In this document: positions 48,645 to 57,847 of the stretch, piece after piece
Numbering within the stretch: the stretch's first letter is position 1
Layout of the letters: every line of letters starts with the position of its first letter
Origin: Rhizobiaceae bacterium
GTDB taxonomy: Bacteria; Pseudomonadota; Alphaproteobacteria; Rhizobiales; Rhizobiaceae
Direction of reading: 5' to 3'
Length of the DNA: 64,000 nucleotides
NCBI GenBank assembly: GCA_029233925.1
Contig: JARGOX010000007.1
Coordinates: forward strand, 62,001-126,000
Position numbers and translations under genes: made by a program
Notes under the pieces: generated by a model
Database searches by the model: none
Told to the model about the DNA's origin: nothing
The model's input: the letters and a program-made list of their open reading frames with translations, nothing else

Positions 48645-50648
48645 ATGTTCAAAAAGATCCTGATTGCAAATCGCGGCGAGATCGCTTGCCGCATTATCAA
48701 AACCGCGCGTCGAATGGGTATCACAACGGTCGCGGTCTTTTCCGATGCCGACCGCAATGCACTGCATGTGGAGATGGCCGATGAGGCGGTCCGTATTGGT
48801 GCTGCTCTGGTCGCAGAGAGCTATCTGAAAGGGGACCGCCTGATCGAAGCCGCATTGGCGAGCGGTGCAGACGCCATTCATCCAGGCTATGGTTTCCTGT
48901 CGGAGAATCCCGATTTTGTTGAAGCCGTGGAGGCCGCCGGTCTGACCTTCATCGGGCCATCCGTGCAGGCCATTCGCGCCATGGGTCTCAAGGATGCCGC
49001 CAAGACTCTGATGGAAAAGGCAAAGGTTCCCGTGGTGCCGGGCTATCATGGCGAAGCGCAGGAACTGGTTGTTCTGGCTGGCAAGGCCAATGAAATAGGC
49101 TTTCCAGTGCTGATCAAGGCGCGGGCTGGAGGCGGTGGCAAGGGCATGCGCCTGGTGCATGATGCGAAGGATTTTGCCGAGGCGCTTTCAGCCGCAAAAC
49201 GCGAGGGAAAGGCCTCCTTCGGTGATGATCGTGTGCTGGTTGAGAAATTCATTCCGTCGCCGAGGCATATAGAAATCCAGGTCTTTGGCGATGATCATGG
49301 AAATGCCATTCATCTGTTTGAGCGAGATTGTTCATTGCAGCGTCGGCATCAAAAGGTGATTGAGGAAGCGCCAGCGCCCGGCATGCATGAAGAGATGCGG
49401 CAAGCCATGGGAGAGGCAGCCGTCAAGGCCGCCAAAGCCATTGGTTATAGCGGTGCGGGTACGATCGAGTTTATCGTCGATGGGACGGATGGCCTTCAGC
49501 CCAACCGGTTCTACTTCATGGAAATGAATACACGGCTTCAGGTAGAGCATCCGGTGACCGAGATGATCACCGGGCTGGATCTGGTCGAGTGGCAATTGCG
49601 CGTGGCAGCCGGTGAGGTCCTGCCATTGAAACAGGAAGACGTCAGCATCGACGGATGGGCCTTCGAGGCGCGGGTCTATGCAGAGGATTCCCAGAAGGGG
49701 TTTCTGCCGGCAACCGGAACACTGAGCCATTTGCGATTTCCGGAGCAATTTGTCCGGGTCGATTCAGGTGTTCGCGAGGGTGATACGATCACACCCTTTT
49801 ATGATCCGATGATTGCCAAACTTGTGGTCCATGGCCCTGATCGCGCAACCGCGCTTGGCCGCATGGAAGCGGCATTGGCACAGACCGAAATCGTGGGTGT
49901 GACGACCAATATCGCTTTTCTGGAAGCTTTGTGTCGGCAGGCTGATTTTGCGCGCGGCGATGTTGATACCGGGCTGATTGACCGGAATTTGGAGCAGTTG
50001 AATACAAGGGAACTCACCCCCGATCTGTTTATTGCCGTCGCGGCAATTGCCAGTTTGAAACCGGGGCGTTTTTCAGGGTCACAGGATCCCTTTGACACAC
50101 TGGGTATATGGTCCCACTGGGCTGCACCGAAGCGGGTTGTGCACCTTGCCAGTGGCGAGGACTTTCATGAACTGGCCGTAACGCGCCTTTCCAGGACACA
50201 ATGGAGTGTAACGGCTTATCGCGATGTAGGCAGCACCCTGGCACCGGTTTTCATGGAATTGCTGTCGAGCGCCAACGATGTCATGCGGGTCGATATCAAT
50301 GGCACATTGCTCAATATTCGCTACCTGCGTGATCGACAGACCCTGACCCTCATCTGTCAGGGAAAGGCTTATGCCTTCGCGCTGCCCGATATTTCAACTG
50401 CCGATATGGAAGCAGAGGATATGGGTGACCGCATTGTTGCACCCATGCCCGGCGTCATCAAACAGATCAATGTCAAGGTTGGCCAATCCGTCAGCAGAGA
50501 TATGCCCCTTGCCATCATGGAAGCCATGAAAATGGAGATGACGCTTGCAGCGCCCCGTGATGGGGTGATTGCCGAGGTTCTTGTTGCTGAGGGTGATCAG
50601 GTGACAGACGGTGATTTGCTCCTTTCGCTGGAGCCGGTTGAGGAGTGA
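48645..50648 (+). CDS. liuD: Methylcrotonyl-CoA carboxylase, biotin carboxylase/carrier (alpha) subunit
   Basis: This is a 667-residue subunit with biotin carboxylase N-, ATP-grasp and C-domains. They are seen as FKKILIANRGEIACRIIKTAR, KARAGGGGKGMRLV, EMNTRLQVEHPVTE and FEARVYAEDSQKGFLPATG. A linker follows, and then a C-terminal biotinyl domain with the biotinylation motif EAMKMEMTLAA. ATG 48645 has TTGGGAGA upstream; the frame from 48588 overlaps the beta subunit and is not used. The enzyme completes the carboxylation of methylcrotonyl-CoA. The downstream hydratase and HMG-CoA lyase genes are not in this window. Confidence 0.95.
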   Translation: MFKKILIANRGEIACRIIKTARRMGITTVAVFSDADRNALHVEMADEAVRIGAALVAESYLKGDRLIEAALASGADAIHPGYGFLSENPDFVEAVEAAGLTFIGPSVQAIRAMGLKDAAKTLMEKAKVPVVPGYHGEAQELVVLAGKANEIGFPVLIKARAGGGGKGMRLVHDAKDFAEALSAAKREGKASFGDDRVLVEKFIPSPRHIEIQVFGDDHGNAIHLFERDCSLQRRHQKVIEEAPAPGMHEEMRQAMGEAAVKAAKAIGYSGAGTIEFIVDGTDGLQPNRFYFMEMNTRLQVEHPVTEMITGLDLVEWQLRVAAGEVLPLKQEDVSIDGWAFEARVYAEDSQKGFLPATGTLSHLRFPEQFVRVDSGVREGDTITPFYDPMIAKLVVHGPDRATALGRMEAALAQTEIVGVTTNIAFLEALCRQADFARGDVDTGLIDRNLEQLNTRELTPDLFIAVAAIASLKPGRFSGSQDPFDTLGIWSHWAAPKRVVHLASGEDFHELAVTRLSRTQWSVTAYRDVGSTLAPVFMELLSSANDVMRVDINGTLLNIRYLRDRQTLTLICQGKAYAFALPDISTADMEAEDMGDRIVAPMPGVIKQINVKVGQSVSRDMPLAIMEAMKMEMTLAAPRDGVIAEVLVAEGDQVTDGDLLLSLEPVEE

Positions 50649-50697
50649 ATCGACTGTCGGTTGTCGCGTTCGCTTGCGCTCCTACAGATATCACAGG

Positions 50698-50725
50698 TTG
50701 CATTTTGTTAAGTTTTGCGTAATAT
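50698..50725 (+). promoter_or_regulatory. Promoter-like sequence for a possible small RNA
   Basis: TTGCAT (50698-50703), a 16-base spacer, and TAATAT (50720-50725) resemble a housekeeping promoter inside the region after the carboxylase operon. Transcription would begin near 50732. Confidence 0.45.
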
Positions 50726-50731
50726 TGTGAG

Positions 50732-50798
50732 TGTATCGTATGTATACAGACTAAATTCCTCCCTAGACTCAGGCTGCTTCTTTAGCAGCCTTTTTTTT
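50732..50798 (+). ncRNA. Candidate trans-acting small RNA (~67 nt) with anti-SD loop
   Basis: A promoter-like sequence at 50698-50725 is followed by a short hairpin region (GTAT...ATAC). A single-stranded AT-rich segment carrying TTCCTCCC comes next, and then a strong intrinsic terminator. Small RNAs of 60-80 nt with CCUCC-type anti-Shine-Dalgarno motifs are common in alphaproteobacteria. The unit could alternatively just be the terminator of the carboxylase operon, 123 bases upstream. No homology search was possible. Confidence 0.45.
50771..50798 (+). terminator. Strong intrinsic terminator
   Basis: AGGCTGCT (50771-50778) pairs with AGCAGCCT (50784-50791) around TCTTT and runs directly into eight T residues (50791-50798). 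It ends the leucine operon and/or the candidate small RNA. Confidence 0.9.
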
Positions 50799-51133
50799 GT
50801 TTAAAAACAACGATTTATAGAATTTCTTTTGGTGGCAGGTGAGCTCTTTCAGGGCGTTTTTCTGCTCAGGTGATTCGTTTTTTTACATGAGTTGCCTTAT
50901 TTTTGAACGGAATTCAGAGTATTTTTGGTAGTTTAACGCAACCGCCGGTGCAATCATTTGTGTTTTCCGGAAGCGTTTCTGTATTTCCAGGCTTGCCACA
51001 TTCCAATCTCTTAAAACTGCCTTGATCTATTTGAAAACCGGATTTTGTCTTTCACATTATGTACACCTGTTTTGCCGGAACAAGCTATGTTATCGGATAA
51101 GGCAGTCGGGAACAGTTGATCGGAGTGGATGAG
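50799..51133. other. AT-rich non-coding stretch
   Basis: No gene or clear repeat is seen here. The sequence is AT-rich compared with its flanks and presumably contains the promoter of the DUF924 gene. CGGAG at 51121-51125 serves as its ribosome-binding site. Confidence 0.5.
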
Positions 51134-51691
51134 ATGAGCAATGCCGATATGGTGCAACCGGAAGTGGTTCTTTCTTTCTGGTTTGATGAATTGAAGCCCG
51201 AAGACTGGTTCAAGAAAAACCTCTCTCTGGATAAGGATATTGCCCGGCGTTTCGCTTCAACGCATCTTGCCCTTGCGGGAAATATCCCTGATGTGTGGCG
51301 CGCCTCGGCAGATAATGTGCTGGCACTGGTGATTGTCTTGGACCAATTTCCGCGCAACATATATCGTGGGACGCCATTGGCCTTTGCCACGGATGGTCTG
51401 GCTCTTAAAGAGGCCCGGTCCGCAATCGGGGCCAATCTCGATCAATTGGTCGATGAAAAGCAACGCCAGTTTTACTATATGCCGTTTGAACATTCAGAAT
51501 CGCTCAATGACCAGCAAAGAGCCGTGGAGTTGTTCACCAGCCTGGGTAATGCGGAATTGCTGAAATATGCGCATATGCATCATGAGGTCATTGCCGAATT
51601 TGGTCGATTTCCGCATCGCAACCCGATTTTGGGGCGTGAAAGCACACCTGAGGAGGTTGCCTATCTGGCGAAACCCGGGGCCGGCTTTTAA
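51134..51691 (+). CDS. DUF924 family protein
   Basis: This is a 185-residue soluble helical protein of the DUF924 family. Family landmarks are VLSFWFDELKPEDWFKK, LALVIVLDQFPRNIYRGTPLAFATD, FYYMPFEHSESLNDQQRAVELF and FGRFPHRNPILGRESTPEEVAYL. The family resembles tetratricopeptide-like helical folds and has no established activity. ATG 51134 is chosen for the CGGAG site. It is followed by the MscS-type channel gene 134 bases later, with no indication of a functional link. Confidence 0.9.
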   Translation: MSNADMVQPEVVLSFWFDELKPEDWFKKNLSLDKDIARRFASTHLALAGNIPDVWRASADNVLALVIVLDQFPRNIYRGTPLAFATDGLALKEARSAIGANLDQLVDEKQRQFYYMPFEHSESLNDQQRAVELFTSLGNAELLKYAHMHHEVIAEFGRFPHRNPILGRESTPEEVAYLAKPGAGF

Positions 51692-51825
51692 ATCGTCATC
51701 GTTTCGGCCCACATGGTTTTCATCAGGTTTCGACTTACCCGGGAAGGGGCAACACCGCATTGCCTGCTGTCAAACCACTGTCTTTCGTTGTATCAATCAT
51801 GTCCTTTGTAGCGGAGAAAAATCCG

Positions 51826-54360
51826 GTGAAGTCTACCCTGTTGCGTATGATCGTGTTGTGCTGTCTGGTTGCCGGAGTTGCATTCAGTCTGCCCGCTATC
51901 GTCATGGCCCAGACCAATTCAGCGGCAACATTGTATCCGGGGGCGGCTGATGGCATCTCGGCGGCCCGTGTGGCGCTCAACAGAGCCACCGCAGGTTTCG
52001 AGGAAATCAGAAAACCCGACACACTGGTCCGGTATGATGATTCAAGACTTGTCAAATTGCAGCAGCAACTTGAAGACCTTGATGCGGCAATGGACAAGAT
52101 CAACCGGGATTTGCTGCCGCGTCTTGAAAACCTGAAAACGCGTGAAGCCAATCTGGGGACGCCTCCAGCCGAAGGAGCGGTTGCAGAGCCGCAAGTTCTG
52201 GCGGATGAACGCAGCGCTCTTGCATCAGAGAGTGCGATTATCAATGCCTATCTGGGTGAGGCCGACGCAATAGCGAGTGAAGCCTCGAAGCTTGCTCAGA
52301 CAATTTCGGAGTACCGTCGGGAACTATTCAGGCAAACTCTCTTGGGGCGTGTTGACCTGTCCAGAGGTGACATTGACACTGTTCGAAAGGCCTTTGTCCT
52401 TGAATTGGCGGATATAAACTCAAGGGTTGCCAATTGGATCGGGTTTACCTGGCAGTATAAGCGCAGCGCGCTGCTTTCGGCACTTTTTCTTTCGTTCCTG
52501 CTGGGCATTTTGTTTTTTGTCGGGACCTACCGGCTGTTCTCGCGTTTTATGCATTATGATCGCAATGAAGAACATCCAACCCAGTTCAGCAAACACACAT
52601 TGGCGTTCTGGTGGACATTCCTGCCGACAATAAGCCTGCTCATATTCTGCCTGTTTGTAACCTTTTTTCTGAACAATTTCGGCGTTATGCGCGCTGATAT
52701 TGCGCTGCTACTGTCGGCATTTTTGCAATTCGTTGTCATCCTGTTTTTTGCGGGCCGTCTGGCAACCGCTGTGCTTCAGCCCTCTGCACCGAACTGGCGG
52801 CTTGTACCTGTAACGAATTCGGGTGCGCGGGTACTCTGGTGGCTGATCATGGCCATGGCACTGGTGAATGCCGCTGACTATCAAGCCGGAAGCATTAGCG
52901 ATGTGCTCGACTCGCCGTTGATCCTGTCAGTGGCCAAAAGTCTGGTGGCGACTGTAATAATTGGCGTCATTTTTCTGGTGCTTTCGTTTGGACGCCCGCT
53001 GATTGCCAATGGCGTGTCTGATGGCGGGAACGGCTCGCCGGACAATTCAGAGCCGGCTGGGGCGCGTGCCTGGCCGCGCAGTATCAGAATCCCACTTTTG
53101 GTGCTTGGAACAGCCTTCATCGTGTTGCCGTTTTTCGGGTATGTCGGTCTGGCGCGCTTTGCGGCCACCCAGGTGATCGTACTGGGTGGATTGCTGGTGG
53201 CCATGTATATCGGTTTTCTGTCCGCACAGGCTGTCTCCGAACCATCGGCTTTTGCCGGCTCTCGTATGGGGCAGTTTCTTTCCCAACGCTTTGGATTTGG
53301 AGCAGTGGTCATCGAACAGTTCGGACTGTTGGCCGGGCTGTGCATCTATCTTTTTGTGATCGTTTTCGGCGTTCCTGTCGTCTTCCTGGTGTGGGGGTAT
53401 CAACCCAGAGATATCCAGAACTGGTTTGCCAACACATTCAGTGAGATCACCATTGGAAGTGTGACCATATCGCTGTCGGGTATTCTGCTCGGTATCGTCT
53501 TGTTTGTCGTCGGGTATTTCGTCACCCGCTGGTTTCAACGTTGGCTGGATGAAAACATCATGCAGCGTGGCAGGCTTGAGGATGGTCTGCGCAATTCGAT
53601 CCGCATCGGCATCGGTTACGTCGGTATCGCCATTGCTGCCGTCATAGGCGCGTCGGTAGCCGGCCTGAACCTGTCAAATCTGGCGCTTGTGGCAGGCGCA
53701 TTGTCACTTGGTATCGGCTTTGGCCTGCAGAATATTGTCAATAATTTCGTCTCCGGTCTCATTCTGCTTGCCGAACGCCCCTTCAAGGTCGGTGACTGGG
53801 TAGTGACCGGTTCCACGCAGGGTTTCGTGCGCCATATATCCGTGCGGGCGACCGAAATCGAAACGTTCCAGCGCCAGTCTGTCATTGTTCCCAATTCGGA
53901 ATTCATCAATACGCCAGTCGGAAACTGGACGCACAGCAATACGCTTGGCCGTACCGAAATTGCCGTGGGTGTTTCCTATGATTCTGATCCACGACAGGTG
54001 ATTTCGATTCTGGAGGAAATTGGTGCGACCAATGAATCCGTCCTGCACAATCCGGCCCCGACAGTGGTCTTTACCGGGTTCGGTGCTTCATCTCTTGATT
54101 TTGAGCTGCGCGTTTTTGTCAGTGATGTCCTGTCTGGTGTGGTTGTTGGTTCAGACCTGAGATTGCAGATTTTTGAACGCTTCAAGAAAGAGGGAATCGA
54201 AATTCCGTTTCCCCAGTCAGATGTGCATCTCAAGTTGCCCGATGACGGCAAAGAGACGATGGTGCAGGCAGCCAAGCAGCGCATGCAATCCAAAGCGCGT
54301 TCTGACAAGTCCCTGACCGATACAGAATTTTCCGCAAATGATGTGGAACCAGACGATTGA
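51826..54360 (+). CDS. Large MscS-family mechanosensitive channel with DUF3772 domain
   Basis: This is an 844-residue inner-membrane channel. A signal peptide ends at VMA before QTNSA. A periplasmic helical DUF3772 region follows (ISAARVALNRATAGF...DDSRLVKLQQQLEDLDAAMDKINRDLLPRL). About ten membrane helices come next, ending with the pore helix LALVAGALSLGIGFGLQNIVNNFVSGLILLAERPFKVGDWV of MscS. The beta domain (VIVPNSEFINTPVGNWT) and the cytoplasmic alpha-beta domain complete it. Such channels release solutes on hypo-osmotic shock. GTG 51826 has GGAG at 51813-51816 and puts the signal peptide at the very N-terminus; a longer frame begins at 51760. Confidence 0.92.
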   Translation: MKSTLLRMIVLCCLVAGVAFSLPAIVMAQTNSAATLYPGAADGISAARVALNRATAGFEEIRKPDTLVRYDDSRLVKLQQQLEDLDAAMDKINRDLLPRLENLKTREANLGTPPAEGAVAEPQVLADERSALASESAIINAYLGEADAIASEASKLAQTISEYRRELFRQTLLGRVDLSRGDIDTVRKAFVLELADINSRVANWIGFTWQYKRSALLSALFLSFLLGILFFVGTYRLFSRFMHYDRNEEHPTQFSKHTLAFWWTFLPTISLLIFCLFVTFFLNNFGVMRADIALLLSAFLQFVVILFFAGRLATAVLQPSAPNWRLVPVTNSGARVLWWLIMAMALVNAADYQAGSISDVLDSPLILSVAKSLVATVIIGVIFLVLSFGRPLIANGVSDGGNGSPDNSEPAGARAWPRSIRIPLLVLGTAFIVLPFFGYVGLARFAATQVIVLGGLLVAMYIGFLSAQAVSEPSAFAGSRMGQFLSQRFGFGAVVIEQFGLLAGLCIYLFVIVFGVPVVFLVWGYQPRDIQNWFANTFSEITIGSVTISLSGILLGIVLFVVGYFVTRWFQRWLDENIMQRGRLEDGLRNSIRIGIGYVGIAIAAVIGASVAGLNLSNLALVAGALSLGIGFGLQNIVNNFVSGLILLAERPFKVGDWVVTGSTQGFVRHISVRATEIETFQRQSVIVPNSEFINTPVGNWTHSNTLGRTEIAVGVSYDSDPRQVISILEEIGATNESVLHNPAPTVVFTGFGASSLDFELRVFVSDVLSGVVVGSDLRLQIFERFKKEGIEIPFPQSDVHLKLPDDGKETMVQAAKQRMQSKARSDKSLTDTEFSANDVEPDD

Positions 54361-54521
54361 TTCCGGTCTTTCAGGTCGATTGATCGTACTGCCGTTTGCA
54401 AGAACGGGTTAACCATCTGAGCAGGTCAGGCTTGCATTTTTCAGGTTCTTGCCCGGTCTTCACCGGATAGGAAGAAACGTCAGATATCATCCCGCTTGTT
54501 TTGAACAAACGGATGATTGTC

Positions 54522-55964
54522 ATGAGCATGAGCAGCGACGCTCACAATATAGCGCTATGCGTTGATCTTGATGGAACCTTGCTGACAACGGATTCCCTGT
54601 GGGAAAGCCTTGTCGCGCTGGTGCTTCGCAATCCCTTTATACTGTTTTCCGTCCTTTCCTGGATGGTGCAGGGCAAGGCCCGTTTGAAGCTGGAAGTGGC
54701 GGCGCGCAGCAATCGGGCTCCTTCCTCCTGGCCCTACAGGCAGGAAGTTCTCGATCTGATCAGGCTGGAAAAGGCAAATGGCCGGAAGGTCGTTTTGGCA
54801 ACGGGCGCACCTGCATTGGTTGCCCAGGGTATTGCGGAGCATCTCGGCCTGTTTGACGTGGTCCTGCACAGCACGCAGGACAGTAATCTGACGGCAACAG
54901 CCAAGAAAAATGCGCTGGTCGAAATGTTTGGTGAGCAGGGGTTTGATTATATCGGTAACAGCCGTGATGATATTTGCATATTCGAGGTGGCGCGACAGGC
55001 CATTGTCGTGGCGCCTGACCCGGTGGCACAGCGATGGCAAAATGCGCATGGCGCAAAACTGCTGGTGCCGCCTCCATCGGGCTTTAAAACGATGCTCAAG
55101 ACCATGCGCATCCATCAATGGCTAAAAAACACGCTACTTGTGGTTCCGCTGATTCTTCACCATCAGATGTTCAATGTCGGCCTGATCATCGAGGTGGTCA
55201 TTGCCTTCTTCTCATTTTCCTTTGCGGCCTCATTTGTCTATATTCTGAATGATCTATCAGACCTGAAAAATGACCGTTTGCACAAGCGAAAGAAAGAGCG
55301 GCCTTTGGCGAGTGGCCGCATGCAGATACCGACGGGCATTTGGCTCGGAGCGGCCTTGCTGCTGGTTTCCTTATCCCTTTCACTCTTCCTGCCGCTCATC
55401 TATTTTGTTGTTCTGCTTGTCTATATCGCCGCGACCACTGCCTATTCATTCTACCTGAAGCAGAAGCTTCTGGTTGACGTCTTCACGCTTGCCGGCCTGT
55501 TTACCTTGCGCATTATCGCCGGTGGTGCAGCGATCAACCTGGATCTGTCTTTCTGGCTGCTGGCTTTTTCACTCTTCTTCTTTCTGTCGCTTGCCCTGGT
55601 CAAACGTTATGTAGAATTGCAGGAAATGACCGGGGCGGCCGGTTCCACAGAGTTGGGGCGCGGTTATTTCACCGAAGACTTTGAGATGATCGGTCAGGCG
55701 GGCATTTCTTCGGCTTTCGGTGCGGCTTTGGTTCTGGCGCTCTATGTTAACAGTGAGGAAGTGCAGGAGATGTACCAGACACCGCTGCTGCTGTGGCCGC
55801 TATGTCCGATGATCCTCTATATGCTGTTGCGCATATGGATGCTGGCGCGCCGGGGCCATATGGATGATGATCCCGTGGTCTTCATCCTGCGCGACTGGCG
55901 CAGCCAGATGATTGCAGTGGTGGGTGCCTTACTGCTCGCTCTTGGCACGATGATAACGCTATGA
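54522..55964 (+). CDS. HAD phosphatase-UbiA prenyltransferase fusion (phosphoribosyl-polyprenol synthase-like)
   Basis: This is a two-domain protein of about 480 residues. The first ~190 residues are a HAD phosphatase (CVDLDGTLLTTDSLWE with the nucleophile Asp, LATGAPALVA, and YIGNSRDDICIFEVA). The rest is a UbiA-type membrane prenyltransferase with NDLSDLKNDRLHKRKKERPLASG and a second motif AYSFYLKQKLLVDVFTL. This arrangement fits transfer of phosphoribose to polyprenyl phosphate followed by removal of the 5-phosphate, as in mycobacterial decaprenylphosphoryl-ribose synthesis. ATG 54522 is used; TTG 54501 or ATG 54513 are alternatives. It overlaps the oxidase gene by ATGA. Confidence 0.82.
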   Translation: MSMSSDAHNIALCVDLDGTLLTTDSLWESLVALVLRNPFILFSVLSWMVQGKARLKLEVAARSNRAPSSWPYRQEVLDLIRLEKANGRKVVLATGAPALVAQGIAEHLGLFDVVLHSTQDSNLTATAKKNALVEMFGEQGFDYIGNSRDDICIFEVARQAIVVAPDPVAQRWQNAHGAKLLVPPPSGFKTMLKTMRIHQWLKNTLLVVPLILHHQMFNVGLIIEVVIAFFSFSFAASFVYILNDLSDLKNDRLHKRKKERPLASGRMQIPTGIWLGAALLLVSLSLSLFLPLIYFVVLLVYIAATTAYSFYLKQKLLVDVFTLAGLFTLRIIAGGAAINLDLSFWLLAFSLFFFLSLALVKRYVELQEMTGAAGSTELGRGYFTEDFEMIGQAGISSAFGAALVLALYVNSEEVQEMYQTPLLLWPLCPMILYMLLRIWMLARRGHMDDDPVVFILRDWRSQMIAVVGALLLALGTMITL

Positions 55965-57280
55965 GTTACGACAGCTGGGGCAGAAATGTGGTTGCCCACA
56001 GGTCAGCGCGTCCGGCTTGCACAATCAACCGTGAAGTGCTTGAAAGCGGCCCCGGCTGGCTGCCCTTTGGCAATGGACGGTCCTATGGTGACAGTTGTCA
56101 CAATTCTGCCGGGTGTCTCATAGACAGCAGGGCTGATGCGCAGATCCTTTCCTTTGATGATGAGACGAGTGAATTGACCTGTGAAGCAGGTGTGCTGCTG
56201 AGCGATATTCTCAAATTCGCAATTCCACGAGGTTATTTTCTGCCGGTGACGCCGGGCACGCAATTTGTCACGGTGGCCGGCGCCATCGCCAATGATGTTC
56301 ACGGCAAGAACCACCACGTGCGCGGCTCATTCGGCCGTCATGTGTGCCAATTGCACTTGATGCGGAGCGACGCCCCGACCGCCGTGTGTTCGCCCACCTC
56401 CAATGCCGCGCTGTTTGCCGCAACCATTGGCGGCATGGGGCTGACCGGGCTGATGACACAGGCGACGATCCGACTGATGAAGGTGGGATCTGCCAATATC
56501 AATCAACGCACCTGGCGCTTCGATCACATAGACGACTATTTTGCCGGAAGCGCCGCCTTTGACGACGCTCATGAATACGCTGTTGCGTGGATTGATCAGC
56601 TTGCGACGGGCAAAAACACCGGACGCGGTATCCTGATGGGGGCCGATCATCAGGACGGTTCCCGGGGACCGGGCAAATATTCATCCGGGAAAAAACTGTC
56701 TGTGCCGTTTACGCCCCCATTCAACCTGGTCAATCATGTGACTATGGCAGCGTTCAACGCTTACTATTTCCACCGGGAAAAGCCGGGTGAACACGTGCGC
56801 CCGGTATCCTGGCAAAGCTACTTCTATCCGCTGGATGCCATTGGCGGCTGGAACCGGCTTTATGGACCAAAGGGTCTCTTCCAGCATCAAAGTGTCTACC
56901 CGGTGGAAACCGGGCACGAGACGACCATCAGATTAATGGAGTGCGCGCGATCCCATGGTCATGCGTCCTTTCTGACCGTTCTCAAACGTTTTGGCACGCC
57001 AATTTCACCCGGCCTTTTTTCGTTTGCGCGGGCGGGCTATACGCTGACCCTCGATTTTGCCAATCAGGGGCAGCGAACGCTTCGACTGCTTGATGCGCTT
57101 GACGACATTGTGGTGGCTGCGGGAGGCGCGATCAATCCTTACAAGGATGCCCGCATGAGCGCGGATACATTCGAGGCTTCTTTCCCGAAATGGGCGGAAC
57201 TGGAGCGTTTTCGTGATCCGGTCATCATGTCCGATTTCTGGCGACGCACGGCGATGAGATTATCCCCTGGCCCGGCATAG
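55961..57280 (+). CDS. FAD-binding oxidase, DprE1-like
   Basis: This is a 439-residue VAO/PCMH-type FAD protein. The FAD-binding region is GNGRSYGDSCHNSAGCLID and VTPGTQFVTVAGAIANDVHGKNHHVRGSFGRHV, which closely resembles DprE1, the decaprenylphosphoryl-ribose 2'-oxidase. The C-terminal D-arabinono-1,4-lactone-oxidase-like part contains FLTVLKRFG and a terminal SPGPA. It would oxidise the 2'-OH of polyprenylphosphoryl-ribose so that an SDR can reduce it to arabinose. The start overlaps the upstream fusion gene by four bases. Confidence 0.82.
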   Translation: MSYDSWGRNVVAHRSARPACTINREVLESGPGWLPFGNGRSYGDSCHNSAGCLIDSRADAQILSFDDETSELTCEAGVLLSDILKFAIPRGYFLPVTPGTQFVTVAGAIANDVHGKNHHVRGSFGRHVCQLHLMRSDAPTAVCSPTSNAALFAATIGGMGLTGLMTQATIRLMKVGSANINQRTWRFDHIDDYFAGSAAFDDAHEYAVAWIDQLATGKNTGRGILMGADHQDGSRGPGKYSSGKKLSVPFTPPFNLVNHVTMAAFNAYYFHREKPGEHVRPVSWQSYFYPLDAIGGWNRLYGPKGLFQHQSVYPVETGHETTIRLMECARSHGHASFLTVLKRFGTPISPGLFSFARAGYTLTLDFANQGQRTLRLLDALDDIVVAAGGAINPYKDARMSADTFEASFPKWAELERFRDPVIMSDFWRRTAMRLSPGPA

Positions 57281-57409
57281 CAGGGTTCGTAGCCGGTCCA
57301 ATGGCCTTGCCCGAGGGCAGCAGAGAGCGTTGGCAATAACTTTTTTACCCTGTAGATTCACGAAATCTAACAATTTGGCTGTTAGCACTACACGCAGTTG
57401 GGGGATGTG

Positions 57410-57847
57410 ATGAATTACATACCATTCATATTGTTTACAGTACTGACAAATGCAGCGGCGCAATTGCTGCTCAAACAGGGCATGTTGAGCCTTGGACCCC
57501 TTGAACATGTGGGTCAGAACATTCTGTTCAAGATCCTGCTGATACTATTCAATCCATGGGTTTTTGCGGGGCTGACGACATTTGTCATCTCCATGGCTTC
57601 CCACCTTTATGTTCTGTCCAAGGTGGAACTCTCATTTGCCTATCCGTTCCTCAGCCTGGCTTACGTGGCCGTGGCCCTGTTTGCCTATTTTCTTTTCAAG
57701 GAAGACCTGAACGCCTGGCGCATTGCCGGCATTGCTTTCATCTGCGTGGGAACGGTTCTGATTGCACAGTCCGGACGAATTGATCCGCGTGAAATTGCTG
57801 CAAGGGATCAGGACAGAACTTCCAACATCAGTGAGCTTGACACATGA
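57410..57847 (+). CDS. SMR/EamA-like small membrane carrier
   Basis: This is a 145-residue four-helix membrane protein related to small multidrug resistance and ArnE/ArnF-type flippases. It carries FTVLTNAAAQLLLKQGML at the N-terminus, SFAYPFLSLAYVAVALFAYFLFKEDLNAWRIAGIAFICVGTVLIAQS in the second half, and a hydrophilic C-terminus. In the arnBCADTEF system such proteins flip lipid-linked aminoarabinose, and here it may flip the polyprenyl-phosphoryl-sugar. GGGGGA precedes ATG 57410. It overlaps the epimerase gene by four bases. Confidence 0.82.
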   Translation: MNYIPFILFTVLTNAAAQLLLKQGMLSLGPLEHVGQNILFKILLILFNPWVFAGLTTFVISMASHLYVLSKVELSFAYPFLSLAYVAVALFAYFLFKEDLNAWRIAGIAFICVGTVLIAQSGRIDPREIAARDQDRTSNISELDT

